Numbered from the stretch's first letter, positions 25,375 to 35,439 are shown. The stretch is 42,718 nucleotides of DNA from Bacteroidales bacterium (GCA_017550525.1 JAFZOU010000011.1:1-42718), one strand, 5' to 3'. The notes: a model not told the origin generated them from the letters alone. Translations and numbers: made by a program.

Positions 25375-25399
25375 ATGAATGGGAAAATTCTTAAATTTG
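25369..25399 (+). promoter_or_regulatory. Promoter of the sugar transporter-kinase operon
   Basis: TTG (25369-25371), 20 bp, TAAATTTG (25392-25399), then a leader of about 40 nt to ATG 25441. It overlaps the stop codon region of the LytTR gene. Confidence 0.6.
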
Positions 25400-25440
25400 A
25401 AAGCTAAACGAAACTATTTTTAACATCTAATACTATAACA

Positions 25441-26736
25441 ATGACTAAAACCAAAGAAAACAGCAACATCATTGCTGTTATCACAATGATCTTCCTCTTT
25501 GGAATGATCTCCTTTGTGACCAACCTTGCCGCTCCTATCGGCAACATCTGGAAAATGCAGCCCGGCATCGAGGGTTCCAATACCCTTGGCATGATGGGTA
25601 ACATGATGAACTTCCTGGCATATGCCATCATGGGCATCCCCGCCGGTAACCTCCTCAAGAAGAAGGGTTACAAGTTCACCATCCTCGCAGCCCTGCTGGT
25701 TGGCCTTCTGGGCGTTTTCGTTCAGTTCCTTTCAGGTATCGTTGGTGTAGGCAGCACCATCGGCAGCATTCCCACCAACTTCTTCGTATACCTGTTTGGC
25801 GCATTCATCTGCGGATTCTCCGTATGTATGCTCAACACCGTCGTGAACCCCATGCTGAAGATCCTCGGCGGCAAGCGCTCCAACCAGTACATCCAGATCG
25901 GCGGCAGCTTCAACTCCCTGATGGGTACCCTTACCCCTATGCTGGTGGGTTCAATGATCGGCACCCTCACTCACGACTCCCTTATCTCTGACGTGAACAC
26001 TCTCCTGTTCATGGCAATGGGCGTATTCGCAGTGGCATTCGTAATCCTTCTGTTCGTCCCCATCCAGAACCCTGAGGTCAAGGCAACTGAAGGCCAGGTG
26101 GAAAATCCCCTCAAATTCAAGCACTTCATCCTTGGCGCCATCGCCATCTTCGTATATGTAGGCGTAGAGGTCGGTATCCCCGGCACCCTCAACTTCTACC
26201 TGTCAGATCCTGTCAAGGGCGCAGGTATGGATCCCGCTTCAGCAGTAGCCATCGCCGGCTTCGTTGCAGGTACATACTGGTTCCTCATGCTCGTCGGCCG
26301 TCTTATCTCTTCCGCAATTTCCGGTAAGGTAAGTTCCCGCGCCCAGCTCACCTGCGTATCGGCAGTAGCCCTGCTCCTCCTGGTCCTTGCCATCTTCCTT
26401 GGCAATGCCGCATGGGTCAAGATGCCCGTATTCACCGGCAGCGGCTTCGGCATGGTACAGGTTCCCATCGCAGCACTCCTGCTTGTTCTGTGCGGTCTCT
26501 GCACCTCTGTCATGTGGGGTACAATCTTCGATCTTTCCGTAGAAGGCCTGGGTGCGGCAACTGAGCGTGCTTCCGGTATCTTCATGGCAATGGTCGTGGG
26601 CGGCGGTATCGTTCCGCTTTTCCAGAACTTCATCGCAGACAAGGTGAACTATATGGCCAGCTACTGGGTACTCGCAATCTGCGTTGCATTCATCCTCTAT
26701 TTTGCAGCCATCGGCTCAAAGATTAAGAAAGCATAA
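25441..26736 (+). CDS. Sugar MFS transporter (FHS/FucP-GluP-like)
   Basis: A 431-residue protein with about 12 hydrophobic segments and the layout of the major facilitator superfamily: IFLFGMISFVTNLAAPIGNIW in helix 1, MGNMMNFLAYAIMGIPAGNLLKKKGYK between helices 2 and 3, and SCAL-like small-residue helices later. The placement 2 bp before a ROK sugar kinase gene argues for import of a hexose that the kinase then phosphorylates, most likely glucose. The codon choice is strongly biased (nearly all GGC/ATC/CTC), suggesting high expression. An FHS assignment is family reasoning; other sugar MFS groups are possible. Confidence 0.8.
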   Translation: MTKTKENSNIIAVITMIFLFGMISFVTNLAAPIGNIWKMQPGIEGSNTLGMMGNMMNFLAYAIMGIPAGNLLKKKGYKFTILAALLVGLLGVFVQFLSGIVGVGSTIGSIPTNFFVYLFGAFICGFSVCMLNTVVNPMLKILGGKRSNQYIQIGGSFNSLMGTLTPMLVGSMIGTLTHDSLISDVNTLLFMAMGVFAVAFVILLFVPIQNPEVKATEGQVENPLKFKHFILGAIAIFVYVGVEVGIPGTLNFYLSDPVKGAGMDPASAVAIAGFVAGTYWFLMLVGRLISSAISGKVSSRAQLTCVSAVALLLLVLAIFLGNAAWVKMPVFTGSGFGMVQVPIAALLLVLCGLCTSVMWGTIFDLSVEGLGAATERASGIFMAMVVGGGIVPLFQNFIADKVNYMASYWVLAICVAFILYFAAIGSKIKKA

Positions 26737-26738
26737 TT

Positions 26739-27695
26739 ATGGCAAAAGACTTAGTAATCGGCATTGACATTGGAGGACAGACCTCCAAATGCGGCATCGT
26801 GGATGCCCGTGGTACCGTTCTGGCACAGACCGTTATACGTTCAGATAACCACACCACTGTAGAGCCCTTCATCGCAGAACTTGCAGAGGCCCTCAACCAT
26901 ATCATTGCAGAGGCCGGCGCTGAAGGCCGCATCCGCGGTATCGGTGTTGGCGCCCCCAACGGCAACTACTACACCGGCACCATCGAGTGCGCACCAAACC
27001 TTGCCTGGGCACATGACAAGGTAGAATTCGCAAAACTGCTCAGTGAGCAGATGAACGGAATCCCCGTGTCCCTTACCAATGATGCAAACGCCGCTGCCGT
27101 GGGTGAAATGACTTACGGCGCAGCCCGTGGTATGAAGAATTTCATCATGATTACCCTCGGAACCGGCGTAGGCTCAGGTATCGTTATTGACGGAAACGTT
27201 GTTTACGGCCATGACGGCTTTGCCGGAGAGCTTGGCCACACAACCGCTGTTCGCCACAACGGCCGCCAGTGCAACTGCGGCAAATCCGGCTGCCTGGAGG
27301 CTTACTGCAGCGCAATCGGCGTAGCCCGTACCGCACGTGAATGGCTTGAGATGTCAGACGAGCCCTCAGAGCTCCGTTCCCTGGACAAGATCACGTCCAA
27401 GGACGTCTATGAGGCCGCCAAGGACGGTGATAAGCTTGCCCTTAAGGTATTTGACTTCACCGGCCGTATCCTTGGTGAGAAGTTCGCAGATTTCATTGCA
27501 TTCTCCGCTCCTGAAGCAATTGTGCTCTTCGGCGGCCTTGCCCGCGCAAAGGAATTCCTGCGTGAGCCCATCCAGAAAGCAATGGATGAAAACGTACTCT
27601 CCCTGTGGAAGGGAAAGGTACAGATTGTATTCTCACAGCTTAAGGAATCCGATGCCGCCATCCTTGGAGCATCGGCACTGGCCTGGGAGCTCTAA
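26739..27695 (+). CDS. ROK-family sugar kinase (probable glucokinase)
   Basis: A 318-residue ROK kinase that phosphorylates a hexose with ATP. Seen: the N-terminal phosphate loop GIDIGGQTSKCGIVDARG, GVGAPNGNYYTG, the catalytic TNDANAAAVGE with its Asp, LGTGVGSGIVIDG, and the ROK zinc site GHTTAVRHNGRQCNCGKSGCLEAY. Length is usual. It starts 2 bp after the MFS stop, so both are one transcript closed by the terminator at 27720. Glucose is the best guess for substrate from the family and the transporter; mannose or N-acetyl sugars are not excluded. Confidence 0.9.
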   Translation: MAKDLVIGIDIGGQTSKCGIVDARGTVLAQTVIRSDNHTTVEPFIAELAEALNHIIAEAGAEGRIRGIGVGAPNGNYYTGTIECAPNLAWAHDKVEFAKLLSEQMNGIPVSLTNDANAAAVGEMTYGAARGMKNFIMITLGTGVGSGIVIDGNVVYGHDGFAGELGHTTAVRHNGRQCNCGKSGCLEAYCSAIGVARTAREWLEMSDEPSELRSLDKITSKDVYEAAKDGDKLALKVFDFTGRILGEKFADFIAFSAPEAIVLFGGLARAKEFLREPIQKAMDENVLSLWKGKVQIVFSQLKESDAAILGASALAWEL

Positions 27696-27719
27696 TCTCA
27701 ACCTTCACACACAAAAAAA

Positions 27720-27750
27720 CAGCGCCCTGCAAAAGCGGGGCGCTGAATTT
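27720..27750. terminator. Bidirectional terminator between convergent operons
   Basis: Arms CAGCGCCCTGC (27720-27730) and GCGGGGCGCTG (27735-27745) with loop AAAA. Plus strand is followed by AATTTTT; minus strand by T7. It serves the kinase operon (+) and the Sus-like operon (-). Confidence 0.9.
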
Positions 27751-27766
27751 TTACATTGTTTGAGTA

Positions 27767-29257
27767 CTACTCAACGGTAGCTGTACCAGCGTTGAAGTCA
27801 AGAATAATCTTCTTGCCGGCCTCAATCTGACGACGAGCCTGGTCTCCGCCAGCGCCACGATAAGCAATCTTACCGTCTTCGAAGAAAATGAACTCAGACT
27901 TCCACCAGTCAATCCAACCGTTAGAAGTGGTAACACCCTCAATAGGTGCGGAAGGGTGAACCTTGGAAGCAAGGCGGAGTTCGCCTGCATTATCAGTAGT
28001 GATTTCCATCTTCTGACCATTGACAGTAAACTTCTTGGCGGAATCGAAATCCCATCCACCAGGTGAGAAGACGGCATCACCCAAACCGAAGACCTCTGCA
28101 GGAGCAATCTCAACAGTTTTTTCGTTGCCATCTACAAAAACTGTGTAGAAACCGTCAGCGGCAACGAAGCAGTTACCTTCAGAGACGGTGTAGCCAACAG
28201 TACCAGCACCGGTGAAGTCACCGCTCCACTCTTTCTTGGCGCAGAACTTGAAGCCCTTGTTGTGATCGAACCAGCGGGTGCACCAGAACAGACCAGGAGC
28301 AGAAGGAATACCCTGAAGCTCTACTATACCGTCAGAATTCCAATCCCAGGTGTCTCCACCCCACTGGCCACCATTCATATACATGGTTTCAGGAGCAGTA
28401 ATTTCAATTTTTTCAGTCTGCTTGATATCATAGTCGAAACTCTTGTTGAAGTCACCCTGGGCGAGCTTGAAGGTAAGAGTAATGTCATATTTACCAGCCT
28501 CAGCAATTATGATATCATTATCTGCTGCAAGACCAAGACCGCTACCAGTCTCACCAAGAGAAGTTTCGGCCTTAACCTTACCAGCATCGTCAAGGGTAAC
28601 TTTCCAATAGTTACCGGTAGCGAACTTAAACTTGGCGTTATTATTGTTAAAGACCTGATCTTTCAGTGTAAAGGTGGTTCCTGCATTTGAGAAAGAAGAA
28701 ACTTCGCCTTTGGTAAAGCCCCAACTATTCATTTCACCACGAACACCAAAATCGCTGGCGTCAAGAAGAAGAATCTGGGCTTCCTTGAGGTCGCCGGCCT
28801 TGTTGATATCAAGTACAATGTGATAGAGGCCGGTCTTTGCAACCGTCATTGCAATAGGAGAGTCTCCAATCACAAGCTTACCCTTAAGAACCTTCTCAGG
28901 ATTCTCATTGTAGGCTTCTTCCTCAGGTGTGACAAACTCCTTAAGCTCTGCGCTGTAGTAGGTAAGTTTTCCACCGTCACTGTATGCAAGATAGAATTCC
29001 TTTCCACCTTCAAGGACGATGTACTTTTCAAACATACCGTCACGCTTGGGTTTACCTTCTGCGGCCTCGTTGACACCTGCGGTCATAACGCACTCAGGCT
29101 TGATTTCCTGAGAACCGGTTGCTTCACCAGCCACATAGAAACCATCAACGGTCACCTTTGACCAGTCAATGTCGTTGCCGCCGCCATTGCTAGGCTTATT
29201 GCAGGAAACTGCAACAACTGCCACGGCAGCGATGAAAAATGCTAACAGTTTTTTCAT
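27767..29257 (-). CDS. SusE/SusF-like outer membrane glycan-binding lipoprotein
   Basis: A 496-residue lipoprotein: MKKLLAFFIAAVAVVAVSC with Cys19, then an N-terminal domain and repeated beta-sandwich modules. The modules show the SusE/SusF pattern: MNSWGFTKGEVSSFSNAGTTFTLKD, MNGGQWGGDTWDWNSDGIVELQG and FSPGGWDFDSAKKFTVNG, with conserved Trp residues likely to line sugar sites. Surface lipoproteins of this kind hold starch-type glycans for the SusCD complex. It is the last gene of the operon, 54 bp after susD-like, and is closed by the shared terminator. The order (transporter, C, D, E) and the maltose-type transporter suggest alpha-glucans; that is inference. Confidence 0.87.
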   Translation of the reverse strand: MKKLLAFFIAAVAVVAVSCNKPSNGGGNDIDWSKVTVDGFYVAGEATGSQEIKPECVMTAGVNEAAEGKPKRDGMFEKYIVLEGGKEFYLAYSDGGKLTYYSAELKEFVTPEEEAYNENPEKVLKGKLVIGDSPIAMTVAKTGLYHIVLDINKAGDLKEAQILLLDASDFGVRGEMNSWGFTKGEVSSFSNAGTTFTLKDQVFNNNNAKFKFATGNYWKVTLDDAGKVKAETSLGETGSGLGLAADNDIIIAEAGKYDITLTFKLAQGDFNKSFDYDIKQTEKIEITAPETMYMNGGQWGGDTWDWNSDGIVELQGIPSAPGLFWCTRWFDHNKGFKFCAKKEWSGDFTGAGTVGYTVSEGNCFVAADGFYTVFVDGNEKTVEIAPAEVFGLGDAVFSPGGWDFDSAKKFTVNGQKMEITTDNAGELRLASKVHPSAPIEGVTTSNGWIDWWKSEFIFFEDGKIAYRGAGGDQARRQIEAGKKIILDFNAGTATVE

Positions 29258-29311
29258 GATTAATTGTTTGATTAATAAATAAATGGATTAATAGTATTAC
29301 GGTTTAAGGTT

Positions 29312-31039
29312 TTACATTTGAGGATATCCGGGATTCTGAGTCCAGACAGCGTTTCCGTTTTCATCCCTCACAGATTTTTCAAGGATCTTATAAGGAATAG
29401 GGAACCAGTTACGCCAGGTATCGGTTGCGGTAACAAAGTCTACATAATTCTGGTCGCTGAACTTCCCAAAGCGGATAAGGTCACGACGGCGCATGTTCTC
29501 CCATGCGAATTCACGGCCGCGCTCATCCAGGATACCGTCCAGGGTAAGAGCCTGGGGATAGGCGGCCGTATAAGCGGCTGAAGGGTCTGCGTCATAGGCA
29601 AATGCGCGTTTCCTGAGGGTGACGAAGTCCGGAGTATTGAAGCCGGACGTTCCGGAACCACCCCTGAGGATAGCCTCTTCCTTCATCCAAAGGACATCGG
29701 CATAACGGAAGAGCACAAAGTCGTTCTCGGAATACTTGTACTTGCCGGTCTTGTCAATCTCATACTTGATGCAACGGGCGCCTTCAAGGTCTGAGGCCTC
29801 CGTGAGGGATGACACTTCCTTCACGATGATGGCATCTGATTTGTCCTCATCCTTGTCCTGGCATAGTTTGCCGCTTGCGTCGTAGATAGGGCCAAGGAAC
29901 CAGCCCCACTGCTTTGTGTCATTTGTACCCAGACCTTCATTGCCGGGGCCGCGGACATCTGTTGCCGCATACCTGTCAATGAAGCCGGGACGTGCGCAGA
30001 AACCGTTCCAAGGAGTCTCAAGAAGGCCATAAGTCTTCTGGTGGTTGTAGTTGAGCGTAAGGAGGGAAATACGAAGCTTGTTAAGCATCATGCCGTCCGC
30101 CCCGGCTCGCTCGTCGATGTTTGCCACACCGTTCTCAACGATCACAAAGATGTTTTCCTTGGACGTTGCGTTGTCAATCTTAAAGTTGTTGAAGTAATCT
30201 GGTTCTATGCTGTATGAACCGGCATCGATGATAGCATCGCAGCAGCGGACACAGTTTGTATAGAAATCCTGCTCTGATGAGATTGCGGTGGTAAAGGTGT
30301 TTGTAAGCTTGATGTTTGCCGGGGTGCAGCCAAAAGAAGTGGCATTCAGGTAGAGGCGGGCAAGAAGGGCGTAAGCAAAGCCCTGAGTTGCGCGTCCGTA
30401 GTTGATTGCACGGGATGTCTCATCCTTAACCACGGGGAGATTGGGAGCATTCTTCTCAAGGCAGTCCACAAGGTGTGACCACACATCCTGAGGCTCCATA
30501 AGGGGGTCGCTGGCACGGTCTACGAATTCCTCAAGATAAGGAATACGGCCGAAACAGTCGAACAGCATATAATAGTAGTAGGAGCGCATAGTCTCAAGCT
30601 CACCCACATACTGTGCATATGTCTCATCTGACATGGATGACTTGTTATTCTCCAGTGTCTTGAGGAGCTTGTTGCAAAGTACTGCACCGGAAATGGTGGT
30701 GTTCCAGATATTGCGGAAGGCACCGCCCATCTCGTTCCAATTATGAGTATTGAGGTTACGCCAGTATCCACCATCGGCCCAGTCCTTATCCGGCATACGG
30801 GTAGGGCACAGACCTTCATCGGCAGTAAGGGTAACTACTCCCCAATAACCCCAGTGGTCATGCAGCCACTTTACATCGGCATAACACTGACCTACAAGAA
30901 GGGCCACGTTTTCCTCCTTGGTCATCAGGTCCTTGGTGGTAGGGTTGCCATAGTTAACCTCTTCCAACATCTTGTTGCAGGAGGAGAATACAGAAAGTGC
31001 GGCGGCAACGCTTGCGATTAATATGATTATCTTTTTCAT
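29312..31039 (-). CDS. SusD/RagB-like nutrient-binding lipoprotein
   Basis: A 575-residue outer membrane lipoprotein that forms the lid of a SusC-type porin and captures glycans. Signal MKKIIILIASVAAALSVFSSC with Cys20-21, then the SusD fold: an N-terminal helical part with TPR-like helices (YYYYMLFDCFGRIPYLEEFVD, YALLARLYLNAT) and the C-terminal signature ILDERGREFAWENMRRRDLIRFGKF, ending WFPIPYKILEKS..TQNPGY. Sits 12 bp after the SusC-like gene, as usual for the pair. Aromatic residues for substrate are not assigned. Confidence 0.96.
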   Translation of the reverse strand: MKKIIILIASVAAALSVFSSCNKMLEEVNYGNPTTKDLMTKEENVALLVGQCYADVKWLHDHWGYWGVVTLTADEGLCPTRMPDKDWADGGYWRNLNTHNWNEMGGAFRNIWNTTISGAVLCNKLLKTLENNKSSMSDETYAQYVGELETMRSYYYYMLFDCFGRIPYLEEFVDRASDPLMEPQDVWSHLVDCLEKNAPNLPVVKDETSRAINYGRATQGFAYALLARLYLNATSFGCTPANIKLTNTFTTAISSEQDFYTNCVRCCDAIIDAGSYSIEPDYFNNFKIDNATSKENIFVIVENGVANIDERAGADGMMLNKLRISLLTLNYNHQKTYGLLETPWNGFCARPGFIDRYAATDVRGPGNEGLGTNDTKQWGWFLGPIYDASGKLCQDKDEDKSDAIIVKEVSSLTEASDLEGARCIKYEIDKTGKYKYSENDFVLFRYADVLWMKEEAILRGGSGTSGFNTPDFVTLRKRAFAYDADPSAAYTAAYPQALTLDGILDERGREFAWENMRRRDLIRFGKFSDQNYVDFVTATDTWRNWFPIPYKILEKSVRDENGNAVWTQNPGYPQM

Positions 31040-31051
31040 GACTTCCCGGAA

Positions 31052-34048
31052 TTACTTGAGTGTGAGGTTAAGACCAACGAGGAAAGTTGCCACGGGAGGA
31101 TAGAATGAGCAGTAGTCTATACCGCCGTTCCATACGGAAGTGGTGTTGACTTCCGGATCCTGGCCGCTGTAAGAAGTGATGGTGAGAAGGTTCTGACCTG
31201 TTGCATAAATGCGCAGGGACTGCATGTACTTATTCTCCTTGATAGGGATATTGTAACCAATTGTTAGGTTGTCCAATTTGAGGTAAGTACCGCTCTCCAG
31301 ATAGTAGTCAGAGAACTGGGCCTTCTGGGTGAGGGTGGTATTTGCACCATTAACATCCTTCATGAAGACGTTCTTGTTGTTGGCGCTCATGGGGCCGTAT
31401 GCCCAGCGGGTTACGTTGAGGATCTTATTGCCGACAACACCACGGAGGAACATTGTGAAATCCCAGTTCTTCCAACGCACGGTGTTGTTCCATCCAAATG
31501 TGAACATAGGCTGTGCGCTGCCAAGGGCCTGACGGTCGTTTTCAACAGCGGTAGCTTCGTCGCAGTAACGGACAACTCCGTCTCCCTGATCCGGCTTCAA
31601 GTATGTCCAGATGCCGGTATTAGGATTGATTCCAAAGAACTTGTAACCGTAGAAAGTACCTACAGCCTGTCCTTCCACAAGGATCTGGGTATCCGTGTTC
31701 ATGATACCGTTTTCACCTACGCCGCCAGAAGTGGTCTCCGTGTAGTTGAAGCCCATTGAAGGGTCACTGAGGGAAGTAATCTTATTGCGGTTGAAGGAGA
31801 GGGTGGGGGTGGTTACCCATGTGAGGTCCTTGGTCTGGACGGGGATGTAGCTGATATTCAGTTCTACACCGTAGCTGTCCATTTTACCAGCATTTGCAAG
31901 TAGTGTGGTATACTGATAAGGGGGAGTAGGAACCTCATAGTCCCAAAGGAGGTCCTTGGTGTGACGGTAGTACACATCCAGGCTACCGTAGAGCCTGTCC
32001 TTGAACAGTGAGTAGTCAATACCAAGGTTGTACTCGTATTTCTTTTCCCAGCGGATATCAGGATTAACGTTCTGGCTTACGGTATATGTATATACGTAAG
32101 CGCCATTATACCAGAATGTACCGCCGTTGGAAAGGAGTTCTACGGAGCGGAGGTCACTGCCAAGGTCATTACCAGTGACACCGAAACCGGCACGTACCTT
32201 TAGGTCGTCCACCCATGCGGCTTTCTTCATAAAGTCTTCACCGCTGACGCGCCAGCCAAGGCTTACAGCAGGGAAAAGGCCCCATTTGTGGTTTACACCA
32301 AAACGTGAGGACCCCTCACGACGCAGGGAGGCCGATGCAAGGTATTTCTCCTTATAATTATAATTAACACGCGCGAACTGTGCGATCAGAGTGTGGGAAT
32401 TGCGGTTGGAGCCCATGTTCATGAACTGCTTGGTAGCATCACCGTCACCCATCTTGTAATACTTCATCACGTCTGCGGCGGCAAAACCCTTATTTTCCAA
32501 GGATGACTCGTCGTAGAAGAAGTTCTGATAGGAAACGCCTGCAACTGCCGCAATGCTGTGACCGTTGAAAGAGCGGTTCCAGTCTGCGGTAATCTCAAAC
32601 AGTTTGTTGAAACTGTTGTTATTGGAACGGCCAGCCTTCTCTGAGCCTGTTGCATCAGTGTTGATTATGCTGTTGTACCAGAAGGAGGCGTTGTCTCCCT
32701 CTTCCAAAGCAGCGAAACCGCTCACTTTGAGTCCCTGGACAGGCTTGATATTGACCGTAGCCTTCACGCTGCCGCGGAAATAATTGCCACTACCATAGGA
32801 TTCCTTCTGATTCATATTCTCGACGGGATTGGTGAATCCGGTTTCGTCGGAACGCCAGAAATAACCGTTGGGAGATGTTTCATCATATACCGGATATGTA
32901 GGGTTGAGCAGAGCCGCGTTTTTGAAATCTCCACAGAAGTAGTCGTTGCGATAATGCATGTAGGAGAGGTCATACTGGAGGTCAAGCCAGCCGTCAAGGG
33001 CCTTCTGACCGGCGGCAATCTTTGCCATGATCTCATTACGGTTGGTAGTCCTTGCAATACCTTCGGCATTCTTGTAACTGAGGGATGCACGGTAGTTGAA
33101 CTTGCCTGAAGACCCTACGATTGCCACATTGTGATTGTGGGCAATTGCGGCGGGACGACACACCTGGGCCAGCCAATCTGTATTGTACTCCTCACCGTTG
33201 GGACCGGCATAAACGTTACCGTTTGCAAGGCCGCCGGAAAGTTCCTTAAGGTTGCGGAACTGCTCTGCGGTTGCCATGCCGGTGCTGCGGTTACGAACTG
33301 AAAGGGAGGCATAACCGGAATACTCCACGTGGAGGGAAGGGGTGTCAGAGAAGGCATCTCCCCTCTTGGTAGTGATGATAATTACGCCGTTAGTACCGCG
33401 GGTACCGTAGATTGCAGCAGCTGAGCCATCCTTCAGAACGTCCATGGAGGCAATTTCATCCGTTGAGATATTATCAATGTTGGACACGGGAACGCCATCA
33501 ACTATGAACAGAGGGCTGGTACCAGTACCCTTATCCAGGGTTGAGAAACCACGGATTTGGATGTTGTATCCGGTAGAGGTGGGATCTGACGTGGTTTTGA
33601 TGATATTAAGACCGGCAACCTTACCCTGGAGAAGTCCCATGGGATTGGTCTTAACGCCGGCGTTGAAATCTTCTGCCTTCATAGAGGCAACGGCGCCGGT
33701 AACTTCCTTCTTTTTCTGGGAGCCGTAACCGATTACAACTACGTCGTCCAGGAAGACGGCGTCCTCTGCCAGATTGATGAGGGCAGGGACTTCTGATGCC
33801 TTGAATGTCTGGGTTGCATAGCCGATGCAACTGAATTCAACCATGGCATCTGCACTTGATACGGTGAGGACAAAGTCTCCGTCAAGTCCTGTTGAGACAC
33901 CGTTGGTGGTGCCTACTTCCAGGACCGTGGCTCCGATTACCGGACCCATGGCGTCTTCCACCACACCTTTAACCTGGTACTTGCCCTGGGCAAATACAGT
34001 TGCGCAGGCTGCAGTGAGCACTGCGAGGGCGGTTAAAATCCTTTTCAT
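31052..34048 (-). CDS. SusC/RagA-like TonB-dependent outer membrane receptor
   Basis: A 998-residue TonB-linked porin that imports oligosaccharides with the SusD partner. Signal peptide MKRILTALAVLTAACATVFAQ, then a CarboxypepD_reg-like domain (about 24-100: VKGVVEDAMGPVIGATVLEVG), the SusC TonB-box region (VVVIGYGSQKKKEVTGAV), the plug with the family signature DGSAAAIYGTRGTNGVIIITTKRG, and a long beta-barrel ending ATFLVGLNLTLK. Length is normal. The preceding MFS gene ends 18 bp upstream, so the operon is continuous. Confidence 0.97.
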   Translation of the reverse strand: MKRILTALAVLTAACATVFAQGKYQVKGVVEDAMGPVIGATVLEVGTTNGVSTGLDGDFVLTVSSADAMVEFSCIGYATQTFKASEVPALINLAEDAVFLDDVVVIGYGSQKKKEVTGAVASMKAEDFNAGVKTNPMGLLQGKVAGLNIIKTTSDPTSTGYNIQIRGFSTLDKGTGTSPLFIVDGVPVSNIDNISTDEIASMDVLKDGSAAAIYGTRGTNGVIIITTKRGDAFSDTPSLHVEYSGYASLSVRNRSTGMATAEQFRNLKELSGGLANGNVYAGPNGEEYNTDWLAQVCRPAAIAHNHNVAIVGSSGKFNYRASLSYKNAEGIARTTNRNEIMAKIAAGQKALDGWLDLQYDLSYMHYRNDYFCGDFKNAALLNPTYPVYDETSPNGYFWRSDETGFTNPVENMNQKESYGSGNYFRGSVKATVNIKPVQGLKVSGFAALEEGDNASFWYNSIINTDATGSEKAGRSNNNSFNKLFEITADWNRSFNGHSIAAVAGVSYQNFFYDESSLENKGFAAADVMKYYKMGDGDATKQFMNMGSNRNSHTLIAQFARVNYNYKEKYLASASLRREGSSRFGVNHKWGLFPAVSLGWRVSGEDFMKKAAWVDDLKVRAGFGVTGNDLGSDLRSVELLSNGGTFWYNGAYVYTYTVSQNVNPDIRWEKKYEYNLGIDYSLFKDRLYGSLDVYYRHTKDLLWDYEVPTPPYQYTTLLANAGKMDSYGVELNISYIPVQTKDLTWVTTPTLSFNRNKITSLSDPSMGFNYTETTSGGVGENGIMNTDTQILVEGQAVGTFYGYKFFGINPNTGIWTYLKPDQGDGVVRYCDEATAVENDRQALGSAQPMFTFGWNNTVRWKNWDFTMFLRGVVGNKILNVTRWAYGPMSANNKNVFMKDVNGANTTLTQKAQFSDYYLESGTYLKLDNLTIGYNIPIKENKYMQSLRIYATGQNLLTITSYSGQDPEVNTTSVWNGGIDYCSFYPPVATFLVGLNLTLK

Positions 34049-34066
34049 TAGTGTGATATTGGTTAA

Positions 34067-35404
34067 TTATTTGGTTTTTATAAATTGCACTGACAGCGCT
34101 CCCAGTACCAGGAACACACCGGCGGTGAGGAGCATAGCGGGCTGGGATCCTACCAGGGAGATAACTGCGCCGCCGGTTGCTGCCGCCACTATCTGGGGCA
34201 GGCAGATGGTGCAGTTGAAAAGCCCAAGGTAGCTGCCCATGTAGGGGCTTCCCTCCAGGGCATTTGTAAGGAGGGTGAAGGGCAGAGCAAGCATTGCGGC
34301 CCAGGCAAAGCCGATGAGGAAGTAACTTCCGAAGAGCACCCACTGGTTGTGGACGAACATGATTGAAGCAAATCCTACGGCGCCAAGCAGAAGACTCACA
34401 ACGTATGAGAGCTTGATGCTCTTGAAACGGGGAAGGATAGCGGCCCAAACAAGTGAGCCCACGGCCTGGACGGCGAACACAACGCCCACCCAGTTACCGG
34501 CGGCCTGGAATCCGGTTGATGAAGCGGCCGATGGATCTGTCATATCCACGCCGAAGCAGTTTGCGGCGATTGCACCGTTACTGTAAGTCCACATATATAG
34601 GAAAGCCGCCCAGCAGAAAAACTGCACCAGACCCACTGTCCAGAAAGTCTTGGGAGCCTTGATAAGGAGAGCGAAGAGCCCCTCTGAAGGGGTATCGGCC
34701 TTCTTCTCAAGGTCTATTCCATGAAATTCAGCGTATTCCTTTGGAGGCATTTCCTTAACGCGGGCAAACGTATACACCACGCAGAGTATGAGAATGGCGG
34801 CACCAATATAGAAGCTCCACACGACAGACGGAGGGATGACGCCTTCAGGGGCCGTATTTGCAAGGCCGATCCATGTAAAGAATATGGGGAAAAGGTATCC
34901 CACAAGTGATCCGGCGTTGCAGAGGAAGCTTTGGAGGGAGTAGGCTTTAGTCTTCTGCTCTTCGTTCACCATATCTCCCACCATCATCTTGAAGGGCTGC
35001 ATGGCGATGTTGATGCTGGTGTCAAGGAAAATGAGGGAGAAAAGGCCGAACCACATAGCCATATTGAGGCCGAGGAACAGGCGTGCAGGGAAGTTGAACG
35101 AACCGGCATTGGGCAGGAGCAGCATTACTGCCACTGCTATGAGGGCACCCACGATAAGGTAAGGTTTACGACGGCCCATACGGTTCCATGTGCGGTCACT
35201 GTATTTACCCACAAGGGGCTGGACCAACATTCCCATAAGTGGGGGAAGTATCCAGAAGAAACTGAGCTGATGAGGGTCTGCGCCAAGAGTGGCGAAGATA
35301 CGACTGATATTGGCGCTCTGGAGTGCATATGCTATCTGCACCCCGAAAAATCCAAAACTGAGATCCACCAACTGGCGGAAAGTCAAACTACGTTTCTGAG
35401 ACAT
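34067..35404 (-). CDS. MFS sugar transporter, maltose/maltodextrin type
   Basis: A 445-residue inner membrane transporter with about 12 hydrophobic segments, resembling the SLC45/MalT-type group: LSFGFFGVQIAYALQSANISRIFATLGADPHQLSF, PPLMGMLVQPLVGKYSDRTWNRMGRRKPYLIVG (the family RDRW-like loop between helices 2 and 3) and SLQSFLCNAGSLVGYLFP. Such proteins import maltose or sucrose-type sugars by proton symport. First gene of the operon with SusC, SusD and SusE homologues, giving outer-to-inner membrane import. A -7 box lies 36 nt upstream. Divergent from the LytS-type kinase. The substrate is inferred from family only. Confidence 0.85.
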   Translation of the reverse strand: MSQKRSLTFRQLVDLSFGFFGVQIAYALQSANISRIFATLGADPHQLSFFWILPPLMGMLVQPLVGKYSDRTWNRMGRRKPYLIVGALIAVAVMLLLPNAGSFNFPARLFLGLNMAMWFGLFSLIFLDTSINIAMQPFKMMVGDMVNEEQKTKAYSLQSFLCNAGSLVGYLFPIFFTWIGLANTAPEGVIPPSVVWSFYIGAAILILCVVYTFARVKEMPPKEYAEFHGIDLEKKADTPSEGLFALLIKAPKTFWTVGLVQFFCWAAFLYMWTYSNGAIAANCFGVDMTDPSAASSTGFQAAGNWVGVVFAVQAVGSLVWAAILPRFKSIKLSYVVSLLLGAVGFASIMFVHNQWVLFGSYFLIGFAWAAMLALPFTLLTNALEGSPYMGSYLGLFNCTICLPQIVAAATGGAVISLVGSQPAMLLTAGVFLVLGALSVQFIKTK

Positions 35405-35439
35405 CTCTGCTACTAGTTTTAGCCTTCATTTTGCATCTG

